The notes under the pieces: generated by a model
Databases searched by the model: none
Told to the model about the DNA's origin: nothing
What the model saw: only the letters and a program-made list of their open reading frames with translations
Position numbers and translations under genes: made by a program
Shown: one piece after another, positions 19,801-29,400 of the stretch
Position numbering within the stretch: the stretch's first letter is position 1
Layout: every line of letters starts with the position of its first letter
DNA from: Planctomycetia bacterium
GTDB lineage: Bacteria; Planctomycetota; Planctomycetia; Pirellulales; Thermoguttaceae
Direction: 5' to 3'
DNA: 46,767 bases
Assembly (NCBI GenBank): GCA_030527105.1
Contig: JAUNBK010000021.1
Span: 1 to 46,767, forward strand

Positions 19801-22800
19801 AACCGGGATTGAGGAGGACACTCGTTTGTGCCCAACCCTCTCCTGAATTTTCAAAGGTGAAAATCGCTCCGACTTTCCCCGTGGCGGCATCCTCATACTG
19901 AGGCGCGGCAACATAAAGAACGCCGTCCTCAAAAACGACCGACGCACCAAATTGTTGGAATGCAGCCGCGTCCGTGTTCAAAATCGTCGCTTGTTTCACG
20001 TAGGACTGTCCATCGAACTCATAAACGTACACCGCGCCGCTCGATTCGCCTTGCGCGTTGTCGCCAGGAGCGCCGACAAAAAGGGTGCGTCCGTCCGCCG
20101 CAAGCGAGTATCCAAAGTTCAAATCCCGCACGACCCCATCCGCAAGAGAGGAGACGACCTGAGAGACGTGCCCCACTGCCGTCTGACCCTCGGAAATATC
20201 CGTTGCGGAGGAAAGATCAACCTCCGCCGACACGTCAGAAAGCGCCGTTCCGTTGAAAATCGCGTTCTGCGTGACGACTAACTGATAATCGCCGAGATTC
20301 GAGTCGCCCGACGCCGCGCCGTTGTTTTGAATCGAAATGCGGAATTTCGCATCCGAACTCTCCACATTTTTCACGGGGGCAATCCAACTCGAGAGTGAGT
20401 CGAGCGAAGAGCCACGAGCGATTTCGACCGCCTCATTTGCAGCGTTGAATCCATAGAGAATCAGCGTCGCGTCCGCGCTCGCGTCTCCTGTCGCCACAAT
20501 CGAAAAATAGCTTCCCGCCGAGACGACAAAATCGTAATAATCTCTCTCTCCCACGGTGCCGAGGGTCCCCAACACGGACGCTTGACACAGCGCAAGCCCG
20601 CTCCCGGCGTCGATATTCGTGAAGGATAATTGCTTCGTTTGCGCAGAGGCGCCGTCGGACTCCTTTTGCGTGTTGCGCAAGAGTGCAACGTCAAAAACGA
20701 GCGTCCCGGCAGAACTATTCGTCGCTTCGATCGTATAAGTCCCCGCCGCGAGCGCTTCTCCCCACGAGCACGCCGTCCCCGCGCTATTTTTGAGGACGAG
20801 ATTCAAACCGGCAAAGGTTCCGTTGCCAATGGAGAGCGTTTCGCCCGCGCTCAACGAGACGCAGTACGAATTCGTCGCGCCAGCAGAGAGGCAGCCGACG
20901 AGCGAGGCTTGTTGCGCATGAAGCCCGTTTAAAACGCTCTCCCACGCCGCATCCGAGAGAGTGGTGGAGGCATAATTCACACCAAGTTGCGTTTGGAAGA
21001 GACTTTCGCCTGAATTTCCCGCGAGGTCCCGGCAGAGACGCAGATCGAGTTGGAAGTCGAACAAATCCGCATCTAAATTTTGCCCAAAATCGATCTCCAA
21101 CGTTTGTGTCTCGGCATCCCACGAAAACGCAGTCGGCGACACACTCCCGACGCGCTCTCCCACCAATTGGGCGTCATCGAGCGTGAGACGCGACAAATCC
21201 ATCCCCTCCGCAAAAACGACACGCACGACACTTCCGGCGCGTTCGCTCCACACGACGTTTTCGACCATCGGAGCAGTGGTGTCCAACGTGATGGAGACGC
21301 TTGGCACGAGCGTTTCGCCCGCCAAATTTCGGAACGCCCCGCTCGTGAGCGAAAGCGAGTAGGTGCCGTCGCTTTGTGGCGCGCCGCCAAACGTGAAAAT
21401 GATCGTGCGTCCATCCTGGACTTCATATCCCGTGCAGGAGAAATTGCCGAGCCTCAAGTTGGTATAATTGGATTCCACGCTCGAAATATCAACCGTGTGA
21501 GAAAATTGGAGGGCGATTTTGTTGCCGAGCGTCGAGACACGCGAGCCGCCCTCGAGCAGCGCCTCGCACGAGAAGTCGTTCGCGTCGGCTCCCGAGACGG
21601 AAATAAAATAGCGCTGCGCCTCGGAATCCGTCGGAGCAACGGCAATGTAGTACGTTCCGCCTGCGGCAAATTTGGTCGTTTTCTCTCCCTGCGCGTTGAG
21701 AATCGTAATGGATTTCGCAATATTGGACGAAATGGAGACGTTAGAGCTTGCCGCGACAAATCGATAATAATCCACGTTTTGCGTCAAATCCCACGCCGCG
21801 GCGGCGGGACCATCACTCCCCAACTGGTTGGCAAACGCGCGCGTTTCGTCGCCCGAGAAACTAATCGCTGGGGCGTCCGTCGCGAAGGAGTTGGCGAGAA
21901 TCCACGCGTCGCTCGACGCATCATATTGGAACGCAGCCACGAAATATGTATCCGTCTCGGCACTCTCGCTCGTTTGGTACGAAATCCAAATTCTCGACCC
22001 AAACGCGCCCATGGCGTACACCTCTAGAGGATTTGTGGCGCCCGCCAAAGAGACCGAATCCTTGAGTGCCCAAGTTCCTCCCAAATTGGAGTAGACTTTT
22101 GCTTGCGCGAGCGGCGGAATCGTGAGAAAAACGTCTCCGTTGGAGATTGCAACTTGCGCGAGCTGAAGGTTAGAAGACGTGCAGCCCGAATTGAGGAGGG
22201 CGGTCTCCGACCAAACGCCGTTTGCGCACTCCCAAACGGAGAGATATCCCTCATCCGACAAATTATTCGTGAGCGCCAGCATGACGAGTGTGTCTCCCTC
22301 CATGGCGAGGGCGTAGCCAGTATAATAAAGGTTTTGCGCGCCTTGAGAAACCAAGGTTTGAGTTGCTTCCCACGAGCCAGCGGCGTTTTTCTCGAAAATA
22401 ACGACCGAACCCGCGTCGCCGTAGCGTCCGCCCGCACCTTCGTTCGACATGGGAACGGAGACCGCAATTCGTCCGTCGCTAATCGCGGTTTGATATCCGA
22501 AGAGGTCGTGCGCCTCGCCAGAAGAGTCCTCGAGCGTCTGAGTGAGCGCCCACGCTCCCGCGTCCGTTTTCTCATAGACAAGGACGCTTTCGAGAAAACC
22601 AACGACGAGAATCCCCTCGTCGAGCGCAACGGAGGCGATCGTTTTTTGCGAGAAATCAATCGTTTGCGTCGCTTGCCACGCGCTCCCCGAGCGTTGGTAC
22701 AAGACGAGCGAATCGTACCCCGCCACAGCAGTCCAATCCCCCGAAGTTGCCGAGTAGACGCCCATCGACTCGAGCTGAGCGGCAGACAAATCCTGCGTCT

Positions 22801-25800
22801 CTTGAACCAAAACGCTCTCAGCAGCGCCCTGAGGAGCAATGTGCCCAAGGACGCTCCCCGCATCGGAAATATCCTGCGCCGAGGAGGGTGAGTCGTTCGA
22901 TTCCGTCTCAAGAATCGCACCAGAGAGCGCCGTGATTTGGAAGTCCAACGCCTCGGAGACACTCGCACTCACGCGAAGCGTGTACGTTTTCTCGGACGCG
23001 GAGGTGTTTTTCAAACCCTCAATCCGGAGCGTCCCATCGTCCGCCAGCACGCCGTTGGCAATGAGAGTACCTCCCTCATAAAGCGCGAGCGTTGCGCCTA
23101 CGCCATTCACACCACTCAACACGAAATTGGTCGCCTGCCCCGCGCTGAGCGTGAGTGAATAATCTGCCGAGCTTGTCTGGGCGTCGAGCGTTCCGAGAGC
23201 GGTCGCTTGGAGAAATTTGCCCTCAATCGTGCGAAAAACGAGCGAATTAGACACCTGCGCGTTGATGAACACACGAAGCGTATAATCCCCCTCCGCGTCG
23301 CCAATATTTTCGCCAGACACGACGAGCGCATAATACCCATCCGCGCCTGAAATTTCCACCTGCGCCCCGGTCGGTCCCGAGAGTTCCCACGAAATGCTCT
23401 CTCGCGACGCAACATACATCGGAATCACGAACGTATCAATATCGTCGGGCGAAGAAAGGTTCGATTGCGCCTCCGCCACAAGAATTTGGAGCGCGTCGGG
23501 ACCATACGACTCAAACGACAACGGCACGTTCCCCTCCGAATCGACGCTGAAGGCAAGCGTTTCGCTCGCGGCAATGAAATTCCCCGCCAGATCGCACAAA
23601 CCACCCGCACCACCGGCGAGAACAAGCGTATAGGCTCCGTCCGGCAACGCTTCCGACGTCGAGAGCGACAGCGTGTTTGTCGTCGTGTCGAAATCGTACT
23701 GGACGCTCATTTTAACGCCCCGACGATTCGTGAGTTGGATCGTATAATCGTTGAAATTGTCCTCCATCATCGCTTCCGAGAAAACGATCTGCGCGAAAAT
23801 CGTCGACTCTTCTGTGGGCACAAGAGTCGTTTTGCTCCTGATCGTGGGGATGGTTTTGTCGTACGAGAAAGAGATCGTCTGCGTGTCCATCGAGTTGGCG
23901 CGCAAATTTTGGAGTCCGCTTATCGTGAGGGTGTAGGTCGTCTCGTTCGTTAGAGACTGCGGCACGCTCCACACCAATTTGTTTCCGTCGCGAATCTCCT
24001 TGAATTCTAGCGAAGTGGAGCCGATTTTCACGTCCGCAAGGGCAATTGAGGAGGACGAAATGGATGCGTTCGCGACCACCACGATCTCCGAGGGAAGGGT
24101 GGAGAGCGTCGCGCCGTCTTCGAGACCCTGCACAACGACACCAAACGACTCTTCTGCGTACGTTCCGGACAAAATGGAGAGGACATAATGCGCGCCAGCA
24201 CTCCCCGCCGCCGAGAGGACAAAACGATACTCGCCAAGGAGCGTGGGAGTGAAACTCCCGTTCGAGACGCTCACGACATTCCCATTGGGGTCATAAACAC
24301 TCACGCTCGGTGCGACGGCGTTGGAGTTGATCGTTTCGATCGCGAATTGTACCGCAGCCGTCCCCGTGACGTTAAGCGTCCACTCGTTCACGCTGGCGAA
24401 GTTTGAGACCGAGCGAAACGTCCCATTCCACCCGTCGAGGACGTCCAGCCTGCCTCCGTTGAGGACGACGTTTGAGCCGAATTGCATGGAGCTGCCCACA
24501 CTCTCGGAGACAGTAGGATAGATTTCTTGCGCCAAACTCCAACTCCCGCTGGATTTAACGAAGACGTACGCTGCGCCAGCCATCTGATATTGCGCGTCGA
24601 GAGCGTAGGGAGCGGAGACGACTACGGAACTTCCCGAGATGGAGACGCTGGAGCCAAACCCGATCGCCACGGAAGAGGGCGGGTTGAGGGAGCCAGAACG
24701 CGTCCAACGCCCCGAAGCGCCACGCTCATACACGAAAGCGGCATCCGTGGCACCCACCACAAGCGTTTCGTTGGAGATGTCCAACACCGATCCGAATTCT
24801 CGCACTGCCGCGCCGCCAGAAGACGCCGTGGGGAGGAGGCGTGCGTCCAAAATCCAGTTGTTCGCGTAGTTTCGATAAATCCAAACCGAGCCAGTGCGAC
24901 CCGAGCCTAATTCGTTTTCCCCCTCCGCGCCGATGCAAAGCAATCCGGACTGCGCGTCGTAAGCGAGGGCGGAGCCGAATTTACCCTCCTGAGTGTCGCC
25001 ACTGAGCGTACGCACAAGCGCCCATCCCGACGATGTTGCCTGATAGATGAAGACGGAACCAGTGCCGCTCGCGCCCTCTGCCGCAACCACGGCAAAATCT
25101 TCCGCCATCAGAACGGAAGACCCGAAAAGCGCGCCAGAATCAAGCCCCGATGGCGGATTGAGCGTCGTTTGCACGAAGGAACTTCCCACGAGTTTCACGA
25201 CCGTTGCGGAATTTGTCGCCGCGTTTCCGAGGAGGATATTGTCGCCACAAAGGCTGAGCGTCGAGAACGTGCCCGCGAGAGTTTGCGAAGCGACTTCCGC
25301 CCACTCGCCGTTCGTGTAGTTGAGCGCCTTCAAAACGAGTGCGCTCGAGCTTGAATCTTCGCACAAGAGGACGGCTCTGCTCCCCTCCGTATCGCAAGCA
25401 ATGATTTTTCCACTCGTGTTTTCGAAAACCTGCTCCGAGTACGTGCTGTCCGTGCCGGGGACGAACCCAACGCCGACGCCCGAGATGCTGAGCGAGTTGC
25501 CAAAATCGCCACTCACACCTGATTCAGACGCAATGAGCGCGTTGGAAGTGACGCTCAAAACGTACTCTTTTCCTTGGTCAGCCGAGCCACCAGCGACCTT
25601 GATGTAGAACGTCGATGCCGAAGAGAGATTGAGAGTCTGTACCACTTCGCGCAAATCGTCCGTCGAGGAGCCTTGCGCGATCAAAGTTTGGGAGGAGTCG
25701 TAAAGCTCGAGGGTTAGATTCTCGGCACTGGGACAATAAATTTGCACGTTACTTAGCCCACTCATGCCGTTCACGCGAAAATAATCACTCGAACCGAGGT

Positions 25801-26302
25801 TATCGAGTTGTCCAACGACCGTTGCTTGCTGAACGACGCCGTTGGATGTGGAAATCGAGAACGAAGCGAGCGATTGCGCGGAACTGATCGAGTTGTTCGA
25901 AACACCCGTGAGTTCATTTTCCCACACCGCATTGGTGAGAACCCTCGTGGTGTACGTGACGTCCACGCCTCGAGAGTAAAGCTCCAGCAGCGACGTTGCG
26001 CTGGGATTCCTCTGCGTGAGAATCCAAGCGTTCGAGAAAGACTGCCCACTGCCGTCGAACTCGAAATATCCTGCCGTTCCCTCGGTCGTGCACAAAATGG
26101 AGACAATTTTTGCGTCGCTAACGTCTATCTCGTACGCGACCGACACCTCCGTCGCACTTTGAGGAATCGTGTCCGTTGTTTGAGCAATTCCAACCGCAAT
26201 ACCACCAGAAATCGATTCGAAATCCAAAGACGAAGCCGACAAGAGCAACCGATCTTCCAAGGCTTCCAAACGAAACACGCGCCGTTGGTTTGATTTTCGC
26301 AT
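16874..26302 (-). CDS. Giant LEPR-XLL surface protein: beta-propellers, Ig-like, cohesin-like and dockerin modules
   Basis: The 3142-residue product starts with a LEPR-XLL signature (RRVFRLEALEDRLLLS), a motif of giant planctomycete exported proteins. Approximate layout: PPC-like beta-sandwich 145-255; FG-GAP-like beta-propeller 260-630 (units such as FGSALAYD..GSVWIY); PPC 640-715; Ig-like (SbsA/Big_5 type, DLAGN motifs) 725-920; PPC 1035-1130; second propeller 1135-1480; PPC and two Ig 1500-1780; two PPC 1790-2015; third propeller 2030-2420; PPC and two Ig 2420-2710; cohesin-like domain 2740-2875; a dockerin-type calcium-binding pair 2890-2950 (DLNDNGFVDAQDLITFI and DFDGDGSVQVNDLILFI); and an unassigned 190-residue tail. 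A cell-surface adhesive or scaffold role is inferred. AAAGGATT lies before the ATG; a TTG two codons upstream is less likely. The next gene upstream encodes another LEPR-XLL protein. Confidence 0.9.
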   Translation of the reverse strand: MRKSNQRRVFRLEALEDRLLLSASSLDFESISGGIAVGIAQTTDTIPQSATEVSVAYEIDVSDAKIVSILCTTEGTAGYFEFDGSGQSFSNAWILTQRNPSATSLLELYSRGVDVTYTTRVLTNAVWENELTGVSNNSISSAQSLASFSISTSNGVVQQATVVGQLDNLGSSDYFRVNGMSGLSNVQIYCPSAENLTLELYDSSQTLIAQGSSTDDLREVVQTLNLSSASTFYIKVAGGSADQGKEYVLSVTSNALIASESGVSGDFGNSLSISGVGVGFVPGTDSTYSEQVFENTSGKIIACDTEGSRAVLLCEDSSSSALVLKALNYTNGEWAEVASQTLAGTFSTLSLCGDNILLGNAATNSATVVKLVGSSFVQTTLNPPSGLDSGALFGSSVLMAEDFAVVAAEGASGTGSVFIYQATSSGWALVRTLSGDTQEGKFGSALAYDAQSGLLCIGAEGENELGSGRTGSVWIYRNYANNWILDARLLPTASSGGAAVREFGSVLDISNETLVVGATDAAFVYERGASGRWTRSGSLNPPSSVAIGFGSSVSISGSSVVVSAPYALDAQYQMAGAAYVFVKSSGSWSLAQEIYPTVSESVGSSMQFGSNVVLNGGRLDVLDGWNGTFRSVSNFASVNEWTLNVTGTAAVQFAIETINSNAVAPSVSVYDPNGNVVSVSNGSFTPTLLGEYRFVLSAAGSAGAHYVLSILSGTYAEESFGVVVQGLEDGATLSTLPSEIVVVANASISSSSIALADVKIGSTSLEFKEIRDGNKLVWSVPQSLTNETTYTLTISGLQNLRANSMDTQTISFSYDKTIPTIRSKTTLVPTEESTIFAQIVFSEAMMEDNFNDYTIQLTNRRGVKMSVQYDFDTTTNTLSLSTSEALPDGAYTLVLAGGAGGLCDLAGNFIAASETLAFSVDSEGNVPLSFESYGPDALQILVAEAQSNLSSPDDIDTFVIPMYVASRESISWELSGPTGAQVEISGADGYYALVVSGENIGDAEGDYTLRVFINAQVSNSLVFRTIEGKFLQATALGTLDAQTSSADYSLTLSAGQATNFVLSGVNGVGATLALYEGGTLIANGVLADDGTLRIEGLKNTSASEKTYTLRVSASVSEALDFQITALSGAILETESNDSPSSAQDISDAGSVLGHIAPQGAAESVLVQETQDLSAAQLESMGVYSATSGDWTAVAGYDSLVLYQRSGSAWQATQTIDFSQKTIASVALDEGILVVGFLESVLVYEKTDAGAWALTQTLEDSSGEAHDLFGYQTAISDGRIAVSVPMSNEGAGGRYGDAGSVVIFEKNAAGSWEATQTLVSQGAQNLYYTGYALAMEGDTLVMLALTNNLSDEGYLSVWECANGVWSETALLNSGCTSSNLQLAQVAISNGDVFLTIPPLAQAKVYSNLGGTWALKDSVSLAGATNPLEVYAMGAFGSRIWISYQTSESAETDTYFVAAFQYDASSDAWILANSFATDAPAISFSGDETRAFANQLGSDGPAAAAWDLTQNVDYYRFVAASSNVSISSNIAKSITILNAQGEKTTKFAAGGTYYIAVAPTDSEAQRYFISVSGADANDFSCEALLEGGSRVSTLGNKIALQFSHTVDISSVESNYTNLRLGNFSCTGYEVQDGRTIIFTFGGAPQSDGTYSLSLTSGAFRNLAGETLVPSVSITLDTTAPMVENVVWSERAGSVVRVVFAEGMDLSRLTLDDAQLVGERVGSVSPTAFSWDAETQTLEIDFGQNLDADLFDFQLDLRLCRDLAGNSGESLFQTQLGVNYASTTLSDAAWESVLNGLHAQQASLVGCLSAGATNSYCVSLSAGETLSIGNGTFAGLNLVLKNSAGTACSWGEALAAGTYTIEATNSSAGTLVFDVALLRNTQKESDGASAQTKQLSFTNIDAGSGLALCQASVLGTLGTVGERDYYDFVVSAGSYFSIVATGDASADATLILYGFNAANEAVEIARGSSLDSLSSWIAPVKNVESSDAKFRISIQNNGAASGDSNLGDYQLVVTQNAIFNGTALSDVSAEVDLSSATDISEGQTAVGHVSQVVSSLADGVVRDLNFGYSLAADGRTLFVGAPGDNAQGESSGAVYVYEFDGQSYVKQATILNTDAAAFQQFGASVVFEDGVLYVAAPQYEDAATGKVGAIFTFENSGEGWAQTSVLLNPGSGTDFGVVMDVSGDIIVVGSQASGSSYVFQKQGSTWTQRVNLSTLLSAYAGTGSSLGYSVAIEGDYIAISAPSVSAVGNTIVSGVVFVVQRSGTSWSIASVLGSDNPTLERQSGYAVDIDNGTIVFSSFFWTDTNDANPGLKIYSYDIATQRESSISLDSVVPNYLYESSLRLEGDTLYVGGSSTSSALLVLKRDASGAWAQTETLPSPSSVGNVSFGKTIDLASGAILTSDPNAWREGTNAGSVYVYNREYDLYKIQSAGSSVGVTLSNSALKVELLDATGSVLQEKTGSCSFDVASGETYYLRVSAAFGAEADYMIRVEGIVEKEESLTLASLNHNGTSASAASRITLTFTEAVRADKITCDSVVIFNGKEEITPESWEISDDGTQVSFVMPTGYVNYSTCPEIRVNGADFATLGGAQIASFSQSYTLADCQTSTKLQASETSTSVVWTFGESIVELNDWTQAVSISSSRFSEIASRGTFEFSSNTLTWRADSDVLAQSGDTLTITLDAELIRPTSGTVLRGLTQTSSGDFVLTKSIVANTNAQLYAALVVTNDENKSQTNENSEATFLPPSLEWTHEWANLWAEVWVQIQSSTQNGVQNFSAEIFYDAALFTPALDAEGNVIIESSGAFDFSAEIVEPGVLRVSASTTQAGRGLNTYALLGRVRFAPGTGGVDLDLTKSEISPVDSGLSLSEDSIVASDSAGSSVSGLLADEASELPAVYPIMYDLNDNGFVDAQDLITFILNFGRNATYSATAFHSDFDGDGSVQVNDLILFIRNFGQRAGRNVLFDDGFPAEMNDAQLNAILAVAVPVEVAAAPVENAAVESVAIESAEGTNVVTTLEVEPVEDALGDTPIAQSACVDSLVPPLAIELKTPEGRVWSTQWGNVFAVDLTSFADLTFPSHVLRATALEDVLLETSRWSLSSSGTQSESSGENENDEMWESLLPTDFAQKSLNSSAFDAAIDILARRIPRRS

Positions 26303-26333
26303 ATTCAATCCTTTTTTGTATTAACTAACGAAA

Positions 26334-26361
26334 GGACGGCAGGGAAAATCCCTCCCGCCCC
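26334..26361 (-). terminator. Probable terminator between the two giant genes
   Basis: On the minus strand GGGCGGGAGGG pairs with CCCTGCCGTCC with one mismatch and one wobble around an ATTTT loop, followed by a short TTTCG. The stem is very stable but the T-tract is short, so some read-through into the downstream giant gene is plausible. Confidence 0.5.
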
Positions 26362-26410
26362 AATGGTCTAGAAAGTTTCAGGTGTCCATCTCTGGAGCCT
26401 CCCAGAGGAA

Positions 26411-29400
26411 CTACTCCTCCTTCAACTTGAGACTCAACTCTTCCACCGCCATTTGCTCAAGGAGATTCTCAAAATCCTCTGCGCCGTCGTCCCGCTCCTC
26501 GAAGATTTCCGACGCCGCGATTGGACTCTCCAGCGCCACCAACGGCTCTGCTTCCATGAGCGCCCAAACTCGGTTGTGGTTGCTCTCGGCAATCGCCTCC
26601 CTTTCGCTCAGGATACTCTGCGCCACCGAAATCAAGGTAGTGTTCCAAGCGCTCTCCTCGACGATAGAAGAGACGAGAACGCTCTCGACCTCCACCACGC
26701 TCACGTTGCTATCCAGCACCAGCTTTGGTGCCTCGCAAAGGAGAACCGGGTCGGAGACCAGCGCGTAAAAGGTTTCCTCTTCCACGGGCGCAGCGAGAGG
26801 AGTCGCAACGGCAGCCGTTGCCGCGAGGATCGGAGCCGGTATCGCGAGCGGGTTGCAAAGGATTTGATTTTCATGGAAAATCGACGTCTGATCGCCACCG
26901 CCCCCCACTCCAGGCGAATCCATAGCATCCTCCAAAGGAAGCGTGAGTGACGCCTGCAAGCTCAACGCTTCAGCGCCAAACCCACTTTGCGCCGCCACAA
27001 ATTGCCACGAACCAACTCTCCCGATATACCCATCGACTCCACAAATCGTGGCTGCCGAGAATACCGAGACTGCCCCCACCGCAGTCGCTGAGCCTGAGGC
27101 GATGTAGCTATCCGCATTGTCGCCCGTCCCATCCTCAACGGAATAGAGGGGGCTGCCACCCATCGTTTCCGTGGATACCAAAGTCGTTTGGTTCAGGTCG
27201 TCGAGGGCAATGTATTCCTTCCCAACCTTAATTTTGGGCGTAAAAGAATAAACTTCGGCTCCATAATACTCGCTGAGCAACGCTTCCTGATACACGGGGA
27301 GGTTTATCGTTGCCCAGACTTCGAGATAGTACGTTTCCCCTGCGACAATCTCCGAAACGGACTCGGGCAAGTTCGCGATGAGGACTCTGTTGTCGTTGGT
27401 GCCGATCGTTTCCGTCCTCTGCGTCACGACGCGCAATTCATACGTGACGGGCGTCTCGCACTCCGCCGTGATGTTGATTTCCAACGAATTCCCATCCGCC
27501 AACGTCACAACCACCGCCACGGGCGATCGATCCTGATTCGGCTGGTACGGTTCGTATTCCACCGTCAGAATTCCGTTCGCGTAAGTGATGCTCTTAAAAC
27601 AACTATCCGTCGGAAGCGTCTCTTTGAGCGCCACGCTCGCAATCGTTCCGTTGAGTTTCTCCGCCAAGTTGATTTCCTGCGTGAGGAGCGTCCCATCGTT
27701 GTAATAGTCCGTATAAATCTGTCGGAGGTTCCCCATCGCAACGACAGTCGCGGTATGCGCCGAGGCAAATGTCGTGTCGCTCGCAAGGGTCGAACCTGCG
27801 GCAAGCACCGTTCCAGCGGCAAGAGTCGAGGTTTGACCGAGAATTCTGCCGAGAATGAAGTCGCCAACCAGCGTATAGTCGCTTTCTAAAGTGCCATTGT
27901 CGAAAACGGCGAAATCGGCGACATTCCCATCCGCCCCACCACGAGTGGAAATGGTCGTTCCGGCCTTAAGCACGCTCCCTGCTTTGAGTACGGATTTTGC
28001 CGCAGGCGATACCACGCCCGTGCACTCTAACCCATCGCTCAGCGTGATCGCACTCGAGAGCGTCGTTCCTGCCGCAATTTGCTGCTCGCTCTCGGCGGCG
28101 AGGCTTTCATCCTTCACTTGAATATCGCCAGAGACTATGACGCTGATCTGCACGTCCGCACTCGTGGCATTGTTCGAATCGACCGCTCGTATCGTGAAGG
28201 AGTGAACGCCTATTTCGTCCGCCGCGAAGGTATAAACGCTCCCTGTTTGTGTGAGACCGGAAACATGTTCGATCGAAATCGTGTCCCCATCCGCGTCGCT
28301 AAAATACCGCGCGTAATCGGAGAGGGAAATCGTGAGCGTGTCGCCCACTTGGGCGCTGAGACTCGGTATGGTTTCTGCCGTGCGCGTCGGCGCGTCGTTC
28401 ACGTTCGCGACAACAAGACGCAGCGTCCCGACGAGCGTTTTGGCGCTTGCCGTGCCAAGAGCGCTGTCCGTCGCAGTGAGCGAAACCGAAACGGTGCCAG
28501 AAAAGTCCTTGTTGTTCGGCGTAAATGTGATCGTGTCTTCCAACTCGTCGTAGCTCAACGCCCCCTCGGCTCCCGCATATTGAAGCACAACGGAAATCTT
28601 CGTACCTTCCGGGTCGTTGAATAGCTGCGACACGTTCGAGAGCGTGTACGCGCCGTCCTGCTCCTGCTGGCTCCACGTCAGCGTCGATCCAGAGAGGGAA
28701 AGTGCCGAGTTCGCCTCGATTGCGCTGCTGTTCCACTCGGGAGCAAAGTTCGTCGGCGTGATTTCGACCGACAATGTGGCTTCGCTCGTCTCGTTGGTTG
28801 TCGTGTTGCGTAGGGTGAAAGTCGCTTCGCCCGTGCCCCAAGAGTACGCGCCGACGGAAACAACCGCCTGCCCGTTCGTGACCACGGCGGAGAGTGTGCC
28901 TTCCGCTCCCGAGAAACTTCCGATCGACACCAACGTCCACTCGCTTGCGCTCAATCCAGAGAGTGCGACCAAGTCCAACGTTCGAGTTTGCGACGCGGCG
29001 GACTGCGTGAGTTCGAGCGTATGGTTCTTCGCGTACGAACTCAACTGAATCGTGCAGTTGGCGGACGTGACGCTCTCCGTGCCGTTGTTGGCTTTGATGG
29101 TGTAGGTGTACACGAGCGTTTCGCCATTGAGATCGAGCCAGTCGGAATCCTCCAACGTGCTGTTGGGGTCCTTCGTCAGCGTGAAACTCCCAGTCGTCGC
29201 GTTCATCTCGACGAAGAAAACGAAAGTCTTCCCATTTCGCACGATTTCGATCCGTCCGTTTGCGTCCGCATCCGCAAACGTCACACTCTCCAGCGCCACG
29301 CTTCCTTCGTCCGGCGCGGCACTGTATCGGTTCGAAAGCGTGATTGTGAGCGAATCCCCCGCGAGTTGGAACACCCCATTTTGCACTGGCGCGTAGGGCG

